Positions 1-9,668 of a stretch of DNA of 64,000 bases are shown here, piece by piece. The notes beneath the pieces were generated by a model. It was given only the letters and a program-made list of their open reading frames with translations. It made no database searches and was not told the origin of the DNA. Each line of letters opens with the position of its first letter. Position 1 is the stretch's first letter. Made by a program: the position numbers and the translations under genes. Source of the DNA: Tangfeifania diversioriginum (GTDB lineage Bacteria; Bacteroidota; Bacteroidia; Bacteroidales; Prolixibacteraceae); assembly GCA_945873105.1 (NCBI GenBank), contig CAMCBW010000007.1, positions 62,001-126,000 of the forward strand, written 5' to 3'.

Positions 1-2705
1 ACCAATACCTTCACCCTACTTCCAGGCAAAATTACATTGGCCTTGCAGTTAACCGGAACCTTTATCGTGAGGGTAAATTTTCCTTTTACATCCTTCACCC
101 AGGCAACTTCTATCAACCCATGAACAGAATGGTAACTGGCTTCCGCATGATTGATCCCATCCACGAATTTGGGTTCCACATCAATTACCCCAAATCCCGG
201 ATGGTCTGCATTCGAATTGATCCCGGCAACATGCCGGATCAGAAAATTATCGACAAATCCCATAAAATAGTGAATATGCGATGCTCCATCGGGCCAGTGT
301 TCCCAAAGGGTTGTTGCCCCATTTTTAAGCATAAAACCATAACCTGGATAGGTGTCGTTGATGGCTACTTTATAGGCTAAATCGGCATATCCCTTTTGTG
401 GCAACAATTCCCATAGCACAAGCCCGGTAAAGATTCCCCCATAGATGTGCATCTCGCGGTTCACAGTAATGTCATGAATCAAATCGTTTAATACTTTTTC
501 CTGATGTTCTGGTTTAACCAATCCATAATACAATGCTAAGGCATTTGGCCCCTGCCGGTAATCAGTGGAGTCAATACCTTCAAACCGTTGTAAATCTTTG
601 TTAAAGAAATAAGTATAGGCAGCTTCTTTAACCACATCAGCTTTTTTCTGCAAGGTTTTGAGGTCTGAAGTTTTGCCAATCACTTTTGCCATTTCCATCA
701 TCCGTGTAAGTACCTGATAGTAGTTCATGGTTACATAAACTTCCTCTCCTTCATTGGGGTGATTGCCATAAGGCGACGACCAATCGGATAAGACATCGGT
801 GAATAAACCGGGCTTTTCTTTAACCTGATTAAGGCTCCAGACACTTTCGACAAAGTGCATCATTTTATCCCAGTATTGTTCAATAATTCGCGTATCGCCG
901 TAGTAATTGTACATGTAATATGGAAGTTGAACACCGGCGGAACCCCATAGCGGCGATTTCCCAGAAACATACCTGCTGTCAGGAGCAATGACAGAAAGTG
1001 CGCCTGTTTCTTTGTTTTGCCCATCGAAGATGTCCCGAATAAACTTGGTCATTGATGCAGCCAAATCGTAATTACCCATGCCCATTTCTATTCCGGTAAC
1101 CGCATCACCCATCCAGCCATTTTTTTCGCGGTGCGGACAATCAGTTGGAATACTATGCAGGTTTGAAATCATGGCTTTATCGCACAGTTGATGAATGGCA
1201 TTAATTGTTGGGTCAGAACATTCAAACTTTCCAACCTGTGTAACGTCAGAGTTCACCAGGCAAACATCAATTTCATCTTTGGTTAACTGATTCTCATGGC
1301 CCTTAATTAGAAAATACCTAAATCCCTTGTAAGAAAAATGACAGGTGGCTATTTCGCCCGGAACACCTTTGGCTATATATGCCGATTGTTGCAACCCTCC
1401 GGGTTGGTCCAGATCCATTACATTTTCTTTTTCGCCATAGTACACGCTGATTCGGGTACCTTTTGGTGCATTAACCCTGATACTGATCCAGCCTGCCATG
1501 TTGGTTCCTGCATCACCCCAAACCTCTTTTCTCCAACCCCTGGTTTCTACCTGAACTGGTTTTGTTTTTTTAACTATGCGGATAGGTTCGTTTAACTGTG
1601 CTTTCAATTTACCTCCGGGCGAAGGTGCTGTATTTACTTTGTCCCATGAATTTGTATCGATTCCCGGCTCATTCCAGCCCGCAACTTCTTTGGTGGCATC
1701 GTAAATCTCGCCCATGTGCGGGTCGTCGTAAACCACTGGCCCTCCGGCAACTTTCCAGCTCAGGTCGCTAATAATGTCTTCTTCTGAACCATCGGTGTAA
1801 GTAATTCTGAACCGGCATTTTAATTTGGGTTGACCAATATAACCTCCCTTTTTCCAAAAACTCCAGTGGTCGTTGGCAAGTAAACCGTAATTGCCTCGTC
1901 CCAGCATTACACCAATCGCATTTTGGCCTTTCCTGAAATATTCGCTTACATCGTGTGCCACATAAAGTACGGTCTGTGGGTAGTTTGTCCACCCCGGGTC
2001 AAGCACATGGTCGCCAACTTTTTTACCGTTGATGTACAATTCGTGGTAACCAATTCCGGCAATAAATGCTTTTGCAGATTTTATTTCCTTTTCGGCCTTA
2101 AACTCCTTTCGCATTAGAGGAGAAGGGTCATAAGGATTCTCGTGATGAAACAGATAACGTTCCCACATTGACATGCGCGCCCCGAAATAGGATGGTAAAC
2201 TTACCTCGTGGCATTGCTCTTCAATTGCTTTTCGTTTCCACCAGGCCAGTTCCCATTCTTCCTGTGTTTTCCATGCAATCCATTGGGCAGTCGCCCAATC
2301 AGCTTCTGTAAATAAACCGGTTGAAAAAGATGCAGTTTCGCTCCACTTGGAAGCTTTGCTATTTTTATCCCAAACTTTTACTTTCCAAAAATAGTCCATA
2401 GCCGGATTAAGCTTTTTCCCGCGGTAAACGACCTGGGTACTTTGAGTGCTCCTTACTTTCCCCGAATCGAAAGCATCCCCTATGTTTTTGTCAGCCTTTT
2501 CCTGCGAAGTTGCGACCAAAATCTGCCACGCTGTCTGCACCTGACCATTCTCCTCCGAAACCAGCTGCCAATAAAAACGCGGATCAGGCATGTCGATGCC
2601 TTCCGGATTGCGAAGATATTCGCACTTCAGATTGACCGGTCTTATTTGGGTAAAAGCAGTGAAAGCGGAGACAAGAAATACCACAAAAAATATTATTATT
2701 TTCAT
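1..2705 (-). CDS. alpha-L-rhamnosidase, GH78 (3' end off the window)
   Basis: This gene runs off the left edge; about 900 codons are visible from an ATG at 2705 and the frame stays open to base 3, so only a short C-terminal piece is probably missing. The protein begins with a hydrophobic leader (MKIIIFFVVFLVSAFTAF) typical of export. The N-terminal beta-sandwich domains are followed by an (alpha/alpha)6 barrel. Near residue 522 it carries the GH78 signature IPTDCPHREKNGWMGDA, which holds the catalytic acid, and near residue 800 GATTLWEHW, which holds the catalytic base. GH78 enzymes hydrolyse terminal alpha-L-rhamnosyl residues, here probably in the periplasm. It sits 29 bp downstream of the CBM9/PKD gene and is the last visible gene of the exported-enzyme block. 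Family assignment is firm; the exact linkage is unknown. Confidence 0.93.
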   Translation of the reverse strand, partial: MKIIIFFVVFLVSAFTAFTQIRPVNLKCEYLRNPEGIDMPDPRFYWQLVSEENGQVQTAWQILVATSQEKADKNIGDAFDSGKVRSTQSTQVVYRGKKLNPAMDYFWKVKVWDKNSKASKWSETASFSTGLFTEADWATAQWIAWKTQEEWELAWWKRKAIEEQCHEVSLPSYFGARMSMWERYLFHHENPYDPSPLMRKEFKAEKEIKSAKAFIAGIGYHELYINGKKVGDHVLDPGWTNYPQTVLYVAHDVSEYFRKGQNAIGVMLGRGNYGLLANDHWSFWKKGGYIGQPKLKCRFRITYTDGSEEDIISDLSWKVAGGPVVYDDPHMGEIYDATKEVAGWNEPGIDTNSWDKVNTAPSPGGKLKAQLNEPIRIVKKTKPVQVETRGWRKEVWGDAGTNMAGWISIRVNAPKGTRISVYYGEKENVMDLDQPGGLQQSAYIAKGVPGEIATCHFSYKGFRYFLIKGHENQLTKDEIDVCLVNSDVTQVGKFECSDPTINAIHQLCDKAMISNLHSIPTDCPHREKNGWMGDAVTGIEMGMGNYDLAASMTKFIRDIFDGQNKETGALSVIAPDSRYVSGKSPLWGSAGVQLPYYMYNYYGDTRIIEQYWDKMMHFVESVWSLNQVKEKPGLFTDVLSDWSSPYGNHPNEGEEVYVTMNYYQVLTRMMEMAKVIGKTSDLKTLQKKADVVKEAAYTYFFNKDLQRFEGIDSTDYRQGPNALALYYGLVKPEHQEKVLNDLIHDITVNREMHIYGGIFTGLVLWELLPQKGYADLAYKVAINDTYPGYGFMLKNGATTLWEHWPDGASHIHYFMGFVDNFLIRHVAGINSNADHPGFGVIDVEPKFVDGINHAEASYHSVHGLIEVAWVKDVKGKFTLTIKVPVNCKANVILPGSRVKVL

Positions 2706-2734
2706 AATGAGCTTGTTGCGTTAGCACTTTGATC

Positions 2735-3802
2735 TTACTGCGTCACCACATCCCATACCTTGGAGCGAACAGATTTTCCTGCCGGACCTTCCACCGTTAG
2801 GATAACTACCCACTCTTTGCCTTGTTTGTACTGGTGGACCGGATTTTGCTCTTCCGAAGATTCGCCATCGCCAAAATCCCAGTGCCATTTGGTGATCTCA
2901 CCCACCGAATGGTCGTAGAAGCGGATGATCCGCTTCTCCCGGTTTTCTGTAACAAACTTCCAGTTGGCATCAAGGGCTTTTGCAAACTCCTTTTCCAGTG
3001 GCATCAGCCGGAAGGCACAGAGGTAAGAGGCATTGTTGATCATCTTCAGGTCGTGCGAAAGGTTCATAAACGACTCACATTTTTGGCCATCGAAATCAAG
3101 CATCGACCAGGAGAGACCTATCAGTTCATTCTCTTTCAGATTGGACACGATGGAACGATCGGGGCCTTCGAAAGCCGCAAAATCATAGGGGGTGATGTAA
3201 AACTCCATTTGCATGCGTCCGCTCTCCCCAGACTTGAAATTGTATTTGCAGGCCGCATTGGCATGCGGAAACTCCTTGATCCAGGGGGTATTTCCCCATG
3301 GCATCGCCCAATCCTTGTCTTTTGCGGGCGTGAATACATGGTAGTTCTGGGCATGGGCACCGTGTCCCTTAAAGTAAAGCTGACTCAGCGGAACGATCTC
3401 CTTGTTGCTGTTTTCCTTGTAGATAAAGGGACCACCGGAAAGATCGGCATCCACCACCAGTTCAAAGATATCCTGCCGCATCACCGGATCGCTGAAATCC
3501 CAGTAATTGTCGTAGGCATCGATGAAGAAGTAGAGCCGGTTCAAATCCTTTACCCATCCTACCTTCACCTTCAGGTCAAAATCCTTTGGATCCTGGGCGA
3601 CCCCCTCCCCAAATTTGGTGTTTTTGAGCTCCTCAATGCCAATGGTATAGGTTTCGGGAACCATTTTCCAATCTGAAAATTCCCCATCGATCCTCGGGAT
3701 TTGGTTTTGGGGAAACTGAAAGATTTTGAACTCTTTCTCCGGACGGGCAAACGAGAGCAAAACAAAGGCAATTACAGAGACCATCGCAGCTTTGTACTTC
3801 AT
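2735..3802 (-). CDS. exported protein with CBM9-like domain and C-terminal PKD domain
   Basis: A 355-residue protein with a signal peptide (residues 1-19, ending near LLSFARP). Residues about 30-260 look like the CBM9-like/DOMON-like beta-sandwich found in many carbohydrate-active proteins: the stretch PRIDGEFSDW starts it and the pattern of strands with ELVVDAD follows. Residues about 290-355 form a PKD domain, recognised by WHWDFGDGESSEEQNPVHQY. I see no catalytic motif, so it may be a surface glycan-binding or accessory protein rather than an enzyme. The same CBM9-like fold appears at the C-terminus of the next gene upstream (3966-5840), which suggests the two act on the same substrate. 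The upstream gap of 163 bp is filled by a long inverted repeat. Confidence 0.75.
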   Translation of the reverse strand: MKYKAAMVSVIAFVLLSFARPEKEFKIFQFPQNQIPRIDGEFSDWKMVPETYTIGIEELKNTKFGEGVAQDPKDFDLKVKVGWVKDLNRLYFFIDAYDNYWDFSDPVMRQDIFELVVDADLSGGPFIYKENSNKEIVPLSQLYFKGHGAHAQNYHVFTPAKDKDWAMPWGNTPWIKEFPHANAACKYNFKSGESGRMQMEFYITPYDFAAFEGPDRSIVSNLKENELIGLSWSMLDFDGQKCESFMNLSHDLKMINNASYLCAFRLMPLEKEFAKALDANWKFVTENREKRIIRFYDHSVGEITKWHWDFGDGESSEEQNPVHQYKQGKEWVVILTVEGPAGKSVRSKVWDVVTQ

Positions 3803-3847
3803 TGGAATCCTCTATTTAAAAATTAGCAATACAATAAATTCCTTATA

Positions 3848-3941
3848 GCCACCAAGGCACAAAGACACGAAGGATTCATAAAGGTTAAAATATCGACACC
3901 GAAAATTTGATGACACCTTCGTGCCTTGGTGTCTTGGTGGC
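3848..3941. repeat. long imperfect inverted repeat (family A)
   Basis: Arms at 3848-3873 and 3916-3941 match as reverse complements over 26 positions with three mismatches; the core word resembles GCCACCAAGACACGAAGG. On the plus strand the second arm is followed by a run of six T. A related inverted repeat lies at 39458-39553 and a half copy near 29214-29252. It separates the CBM9/PKD gene from the GH71/99-like gene and may act as a transcript-end hairpin, but its dispersed nature suggests a genomic repeat family. Confidence 0.8.
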
Positions 3942-3965
3942 ATTTTTTGTCGCTACATTGTGGTT

Positions 3966-5840
3966 TCATTGCTGAAACCTGTAATTGGCCCGCCGCTCCG
4001 GGGCATTGTCACCGTTCAGGAAAAATTCGGTGATGTCACCGATCTTCTGAATGTTGTCGGCCCAATGATAATCGAAAGCCAACTTCCCGGCTGGGCCAAC
4101 ATCCAGACGCTTTACACTGACCATCAACTTATTCCCACTTACCTGATAGGGAATATGGACGGATTTGCCCGTTGAACCATCCTTGTTTAGCCATTTCACG
4201 GTAGTGGTTTTTTGGTTGATCACTTCACTGTTGATGATCAGGTCGTAACCCTCCCAACCTGTAGCTTTGTCTTGATCGGTATCGATGAAAAGCAACATCC
4301 AGTTTGGATCTTTGGAGGAGGTCAAGGGTTTGGCTGTCTCCGCGTAAAACCAGACAGTGGCGGCATCGTAGGATACTTTCATTTGGACCAGATCATTTCT
4401 GCCGGTCGTATTGACATAGGGACCCGCCTTGCCCTGACCGGGAGCGTTGCGGTGTTCGGTATCCCCGATGTGATCGTAACAGGCATTTTCAATCTTTTCC
4501 CATTGTTTAAAACTACCGTGAAGGTTGATGGCCTGGGGTGGCGGCACCGGCAACGGTTTTTCCATCCCTTTGTATTTGCGGACATTGGCCATCAGCTGGT
4601 AATAATAGTTGTCGGTGTGACCGCCCGTCATGGGCTCGATGTCGCGGCTGAACTCCTGGTTGTACTGGTCGATAAAATAGTGGTCGCCGGGTTGCAATAC
4701 TTTTCCGGCTTTGCCCAGATGCGCACCCGGGTAAAAATCCCATTTCAGCAAGGCTTTGTTGACATCGGCACCCATGATTTGTGCACCCGCACTCCACTCG
4801 TTCCAACCTGTAACGAAAACGAATTCAGGATCGACCTCCAGTGCCCGGCTCCATTGCTCTTCGAAACACAAACCCTGATCGGTAAAGGGTGTCAGGTCAT
4901 ATTTGTCGGCTGGTGGCTGCTCGTAATGGTGGAAACTCCTGCCAATGTTGGACAATGGATGTTGCGCTACAGCCACCGGCACCATCTCGGCCTTGTCAGG
5001 AGATTCGTGCCAATTGACAGCTTGCGGGTAATGATCGACCCAGGGCCACTTGTCCTTGCCATACGGGCAACTCTGGTACCAGGGCAGGGAGGTCCAGGCC
5101 CAACTCTGCCGGATGGAAAAGAAATTCCGAATGGCCTCCGAAAAAACCACATCGTTGTTCTTTTTCCTGGTCGGGATCTCATGCTGGCCAAACAGCAAGA
5201 GGGGCTTTCCTTTCCACTGAAACCAGAGATCCTTGTAGAGGTTTTTCGTGTAGAATTCGTCCCACAGCATATGGACCGATTTTTCACTTCCCAGGAAGGA
5301 GATTTGGGGGGTCTTTTCACCAGATTTACGCATTTCGCTGAAGACTTCGCAAACCGGGATGTAGACATCAGGATAGGTTCGGTCGTTGGTTACATCGAAG
5401 ATGATGACATCCACCCCGGCATCCGCCAATAGCTGGGCATGCCTCCGGATCATCCATTTCTCGTAGGAGAGGTAGTATCCGGTTTCGGGTTCGCCCCAGA
5501 AATGGCCCCCTTCTCCCCATTGCGGGTTTTCGGGATTGGCCTTCATGATCCTGGTAACGTCAAATGGTCCCTTTCCCCCCGGACTGTTATGGGTCATAAA
5601 ATAGAACATCCCCACAAAACGATCCTTCTTTTCCGGACCGCAATCCTCAAAAGTCGGAAGTTTTCGGCCAAGGGCATCGGTAGCTACCCAGCTGTCGGGG
5701 TGCAGGTTACGCAAATTGGATGGTTGCTGCTGTGCCGGTTTGATTTGTCCCATGGCGCCGGAAACACAAAAAACGGGCAGTATTCCAAGCAGGAACAGCA
5801 CAGTCTGGCAGCGTCTAAGTCTAAAGTTAAAGTTGGGCAT
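3966..5840 (-). CDS. GH71/99-like exported glycosidase with C-terminal CBM9-like domain
   Basis: A 624-residue protein with a signal peptide (hydrophobic core about residues 13-29). Residues about 70-430 look like the TIM barrel of the GH71/GH99-like superfamily: DAGVDVIIFDVTND near residue 141-153 and the terminal strand VTGWNEWSAGAQ with E348 are characteristic. In GH99 a WNEW-type segment lines the active site; that this protein is catalytic is an inference from the family. Residues about 440-624 form a CBM9-like beta-sandwich (FIDTDQDKATGWEGYD). It lies between the CBM9/PKD gene and the T9SS cargo gene. GH99 enzymes are endo-alpha-mannosidases, but distant relatives in PULs act on unknown glycans, so the substrate is open; with the neighbours a rhamnose-rich polymer is possible. 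Confidence 0.72.
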   Translation of the reverse strand: MPNFNFRLRRCQTVLFLLGILPVFCVSGAMGQIKPAQQQPSNLRNLHPDSWVATDALGRKLPTFEDCGPEKKDRFVGMFYFMTHNSPGGKGPFDVTRIMKANPENPQWGEGGHFWGEPETGYYLSYEKWMIRRHAQLLADAGVDVIIFDVTNDRTYPDVYIPVCEVFSEMRKSGEKTPQISFLGSEKSVHMLWDEFYTKNLYKDLWFQWKGKPLLLFGQHEIPTRKKNNDVVFSEAIRNFFSIRQSWAWTSLPWYQSCPYGKDKWPWVDHYPQAVNWHESPDKAEMVPVAVAQHPLSNIGRSFHHYEQPPADKYDLTPFTDQGLCFEEQWSRALEVDPEFVFVTGWNEWSAGAQIMGADVNKALLKWDFYPGAHLGKAGKVLQPGDHYFIDQYNQEFSRDIEPMTGGHTDNYYYQLMANVRKYKGMEKPLPVPPPQAINLHGSFKQWEKIENACYDHIGDTEHRNAPGQGKAGPYVNTTGRNDLVQMKVSYDAATVWFYAETAKPLTSSKDPNWMLLFIDTDQDKATGWEGYDLIINSEVINQKTTTVKWLNKDGSTGKSVHIPYQVSGNKLMVSVKRLDVGPAGKLAFDYHWADNIQKIGDITEFFLNGDNAPERRANYRFQQ

Positions 5841-5964
5841 GGAATGGTTTTAGGTCTGCAATTTAGCCGAAATCAATTCAATATACTTTCAATAATGAAC
5901 CAATGACTTTCAAAATTGTACCAAAAGAGATGGTACGACAGCAACCCTACATCCTGTCCGTCTT

Positions 5965-8900
5965 CTAATACCTTATCAGCTTTTCTCTGAAAATCCCTTT
6001 CGAATATTTCACCCAGACAAGATAGACACCCTTGGACAAATCACCTACGGACATCACTTTGTCATTCCCCGCTGAAAATTGGTATGACTTAACAAGCTTG
6101 CCATTTAAAGCATAGATTTTCACAGACATTCTTTCATCCGAAGGTACCCTGATCGTCACTTCGTCGTGTGCAGGATTTGGATAAAGCAGATTTCCCCCTA
6201 AAACTTTCAATATTTGGTTTACGGTAGCAATACCTTCACTGAATTCGATGTAATCCACATTCACCTCTCCCTTGTCGATGAACAGGCTGAACTTCTGAAC
6301 GCCCGCATGCAGGTATACATCCTTGAAAGATAACACCTTAAAGGACTGATCGCCCCCCGTATTTTCAACAACCTGGTGATTGGTGAACAACTTGTTGTTG
6401 AAACCCAAGTGGATTTCCCCGCCTCCTGACTTGCAGGATATTAGAAGATTTACATTCATTTTTGCCGCCTTTTTCACCTCAATGGTATAACTTAACCATT
6501 CGCCGGCAACGGCCCAACCGACAAAATACCCATGCGAATTGTCCGCCTTCTTCAGTAAATCTACCGGATCAGAGCGGTAAGCACCTCCCTTGTTGGGTAC
6601 ATCTGTATCGCGGAAGGAGATGTTTTCACCCCCGGTATCATAATCTTCCGCCTCAAGGATTCCCGGAACAACCGGAACAGATCCTGAATAGGGCTTTGGT
6701 TCGACAGCTCTGAGATTTTTTACCACGCTGCGGGTACTCTCGCCACTATTGTCAAAGGCTTCTGCAAAAATCTGGAAGTTCCCTTCATCCTTAGGTACAA
6801 AATCACAAAGGTAGGGCGGAGCCGCAATTTTTTGTATCAAGCCATTGTTTGACAAATAGTTGACACAACTCACTCTCCCATCAGTATCCCTGGCTTCAGC
6901 CAACAACCGGATCGTGGATCCAACTGCGACTACGGTGTCTTTTACCGGCATAAGTATGGCTACGAGTGGTTTTTGGTTGGTCGAAGAGGTCTTTACGGTG
7001 GCGGAGGCACTGAACTTGTTCAGGGTAACACGCACCGAATAATTTCCGGGATTTGAGGTCGGACTGGTCACCAGCATCGCCTCATTGCCCTTCACCAAAA
7101 GGTCTGCCTCCAGGTTGGTGGATATTGGCTGCGAACTGACCGCAAACCAATCGATCCTAATTTTTATGGAAGCGGTATTGCCCGGATCCAGTCGAACTGA
7201 TTGAATGGCACTCTGGGAAATCCAATCCGGCAAATTGCTGAAGGCGTAAGTGTTCCAGCCCTTTTCGATGGCAAAGGTAACTGATTTGTTTCCACCGCTT
7301 ATGAACCAGAAAAGCTGGCCGGTGGATGGTAAATCAGCATAGAGCCTGAAAGCGATAAAGGGCAGTTGGGTACCGTTCAGACTGCTTCCCGACAGAGAGA
7401 AATAGGGATCAATGGGCGTCAGGGGGGATACGGTAGCACTGAATACACCCCCACTGCTTTGGGCATTGTCCAGCCTGTATATTCCTGTCAGTTCCGTCAG
7501 GGAATTCATGCCCCAAAACTTTTCAATTTTAGTAGCGTTTTCAGGTACTGTATTCAAAATTCTTCCCTCACCGGATATGGAGACCTTCAGAGAGGCGGGA
7601 TCCAGCAGACGCGATGGATCACCGACAGTGAGTTTAACATTGTTGTTCATATCAGGATCGGCATACATTGTGTCAAATTCGGGGGTAACCAGCAATGGTG
7701 CCCCATCCGGTTGTGATCCTGCATCAAACACCAAACTCCACTCCCCTGCCAGCCCTTTTTTGGAGACGGCGCGTACCCTTACCTTGCTGGTCGTCGTTGT
7801 CAGACTCTTCGTGAAACTTGCCAGGGAAGTTTTCTCAGCGGCAGACCAGTTTATCCCGTCTGCACTCAGCTGTATCTCAAAATTGGCAAAAGCTTTCCAA
7901 TCTCCCCATTTCTGGACCAAATCCGGCCAAATCCGATCATTCCACTTGACGGACAACAACATCTCCTCACTGATTGAAGCGCTGATTCCGTTGATTCGCG
8001 GAGGGGAATAGTCTGTTACAGTACCCTGAAGGTGGTAGGGTACTTCCTCCCGCACCTGCATAAAATCCCTGATCGCTTCGGCAAATTTTGAATCATTCAG
8101 CGGAAAAATGGAACTGTTGTCGGGGATTGTCTTCGACCACCACCCGGGGAATAGATAGTGGACCTTGTGCTGGTAATAGTTGTTGAGGGCAGCAGCACTG
8201 GTATTGTAAAGTGCTGTAGTATTGGGATCCGCATTGGGCAGGGTATGCCACTCAAAAATCCCCCAATCTCCGGCATATTGTGTCATCAGAGCCGGATTAA
8301 TATCTCCAAACCTGGTAATGCCAACAGTTTTTGATTTTTCGAGATAGCCCGACCAGATGGTTGATGCGGAGCTCCGGTTACGGGGTGCTGCCCCGGTGAA
8401 ATTTGCAAGGGCTTCGCCAGGTATCTGGTGGCCATACATGATACCCTTGGGAAATCCTGCAGAGGAAACGACCTCGAAAAGATCCCTGACCAAATTTCGC
8501 GTCAGATTCTGGCGAAACCCAAAGGCAGGTGAGCCGGGATTCCCCGCGGGGTAATTACCTCCCTGGTCCGGAATGTCGTAACTCCAGGCCTTCCAAAATT
8601 TGGCATTGGCATCCATGATCCTCGGGGCATCGAATCCACCCGGCCAAAAACCCGGTCCAGATTCAGGCGAACAATCAAAATTCTGATCCGTGATCGCCTC
8701 CGGGTAGATATCCAGATCCCAGTAACGCAGGCTCCAGGTCGAAAAATTGGTACCAAAATACTGGTTGAAACTGGTACCGGTACCATTGTTGTCGGCCGGG
8801 GTTGGATCATCGTAAAACTGGCTTCTGAAGGTTCCATTCATCTCGATCAGCTCTCCGATGATAAGCCTGGAAGCACCTTCCCCGGCATATTTCCCGGAAG

Positions 8901-9618
8901 AAGCATCGTAAAGTCCTGCATGCCTCAGCCAGTCGCGAAATTCTGTGATGGCGAAAGGGCTGTAATCGCCAAGTTTATCCGGATTGTTCATTCCGCCAAT
9001 GGCCAGTTCCTCTTCAATGGGTCCATTGATACAGGTCACCACACCGGGGTAATCAGCCATCAGCTTCTTTACAGCTTCAGCCCACGCAACAGCCTGAATG
9101 GCATTGTATTCCCGCAGTGGAGTTGCATAGCGTGAGGGAGAGGGAATCTTGTAATCCCGCTGATCCTCCGGAACCTCCACCGTTCCGGAACTGGTGAAGG
9201 AACCCTTCCAGTCTGTGCCATCCTTCCGCCATTGAAAGAGTCGCAGATCCCTGGCAGCTATTGCCCTGAAATCTTCCCGCGTATGGGACTGCAGCGCGAA
9301 AATCAGTCCGAGGTGCACCCCGTTCTCCTGTGCCAGTGCACAAACCTGCCGTACCTCTGCATCCACGCTCGGTCCGTAAATAAATGAAAACCCCAGCCTG
9401 TGGTACAAATTACCGTTGCCAAGCTGCTGCTTCATTTTGACAAATTGTGCACTTTTTTCCTGGTAAGTCAAAGAGCCAGGCACACGCATTTGCTCATACA
9501 AGGGAAGGATGTACAGGCAATTTTCAGTCGAGCCCCGTGGCAACTCTTCTGCCTTGGAATGAACAGACAGCAATAAGCCTCCAATTAAAAAGAACAAAAA
9601 CCATCCTGCTTTTACCAT
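5965..9618 (-). CDS. large multidomain secreted protein with CBM6-type domain and T9SS sorting signal
   Basis: From the ATG at 9618 the protein has 1217 residues and starts MVKAGWFLFFLIGGLLLSV, a clean signal peptide. An ATG at 9675 overlapping the upstream stop, or a GTG at 9690, would give a longer and less likely leader. The first 550 residues look like a TIM-barrel glycosidase-type fold; NGPIEEELAIGG could hold a catalytic Glu, but I cannot name the family. Beta-sandwich domains follow, then a bacterial Ig-like domain (IRLLAEARDTDGRV), a CBM6/35-type domain (GILEAEDYDTGG, GEWLSYTIEV), and a C-terminal T9SS type A sorting domain (LYPNPAHDEVTIRVPSDE to the end). The protein is therefore predicted to be exported to the cell surface or outside. 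It may be one of the endo-acting enzymes of the locus. Confidence 0.8.
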   Translation of the reverse strand: MVKAGWFLFFLIGGLLLSVHSKAEELPRGSTENCLYILPLYEQMRVPGSLTYQEKSAQFVKMKQQLGNGNLYHRLGFSFIYGPSVDAEVRQVCALAQENGVHLGLIFALQSHTREDFRAIAARDLRLFQWRKDGTDWKGSFTSSGTVEVPEDQRDYKIPSPSRYATPLREYNAIQAVAWAEAVKKLMADYPGVVTCINGPIEEELAIGGMNNPDKLGDYSPFAITEFRDWLRHAGLYDASSGKYAGEGASRLIIGELIEMNGTFRSQFYDDPTPADNNGTGTSFNQYFGTNFSTWSLRYWDLDIYPEAITDQNFDCSPESGPGFWPGGFDAPRIMDANAKFWKAWSYDIPDQGGNYPAGNPGSPAFGFRQNLTRNLVRDLFEVVSSAGFPKGIMYGHQIPGEALANFTGAAPRNRSSASTIWSGYLEKSKTVGITRFGDINPALMTQYAGDWGIFEWHTLPNADPNTTALYNTSAAALNNYYQHKVHYLFPGWWSKTIPDNSSIFPLNDSKFAEAIRDFMQVREEVPYHLQGTVTDYSPPRINGISASISEEMLLSVKWNDRIWPDLVQKWGDWKAFANFEIQLSADGINWSAAEKTSLASFTKSLTTTTSKVRVRAVSKKGLAGEWSLVFDAGSQPDGAPLLVTPEFDTMYADPDMNNNVKLTVGDPSRLLDPASLKVSISGEGRILNTVPENATKIEKFWGMNSLTELTGIYRLDNAQSSGGVFSATVSPLTPIDPYFSLSGSSLNGTQLPFIAFRLYADLPSTGQLFWFISGGNKSVTFAIEKGWNTYAFSNLPDWISQSAIQSVRLDPGNTASIKIRIDWFAVSSQPISTNLEADLLVKGNEAMLVTSPTSNPGNYSVRVTLNKFSASATVKTSSTNQKPLVAILMPVKDTVVAVGSTIRLLAEARDTDGRVSCVNYLSNNGLIQKIAAPPYLCDFVPKDEGNFQIFAEAFDNSGESTRSVVKNLRAVEPKPYSGSVPVVPGILEAEDYDTGGENISFRDTDVPNKGGAYRSDPVDLLKKADNSHGYFVGWAVAGEWLSYTIEVKKAAKMNVNLLISCKSGGGEIHLGFNNKLFTNHQVVENTGGDQSFKVLSFKDVYLHAGVQKFSLFIDKGEVNVDYIEFSEGIATVNQILKVLGGNLLYPNPAHDEVTIRVPSDERMSVKIYALNGKLVKSYQFSAGNDKVMSVGDLSKGVYLVWVKYSKGIFREKLIRY

Positions 9619-9668
9619 GTTGAAAGATCTGCCCGGATTGATTGATTGCCGCGCTGTCTGGATTATTT

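Noticed and set aside
4212-5432. Open frame of 406 codons on the plus strand
   Set aside because: It lies fully antisense to the GH71/99-like gene, has no recognisable domain or leader, and low-information composition typical of antisense frames in GC-balanced genes.
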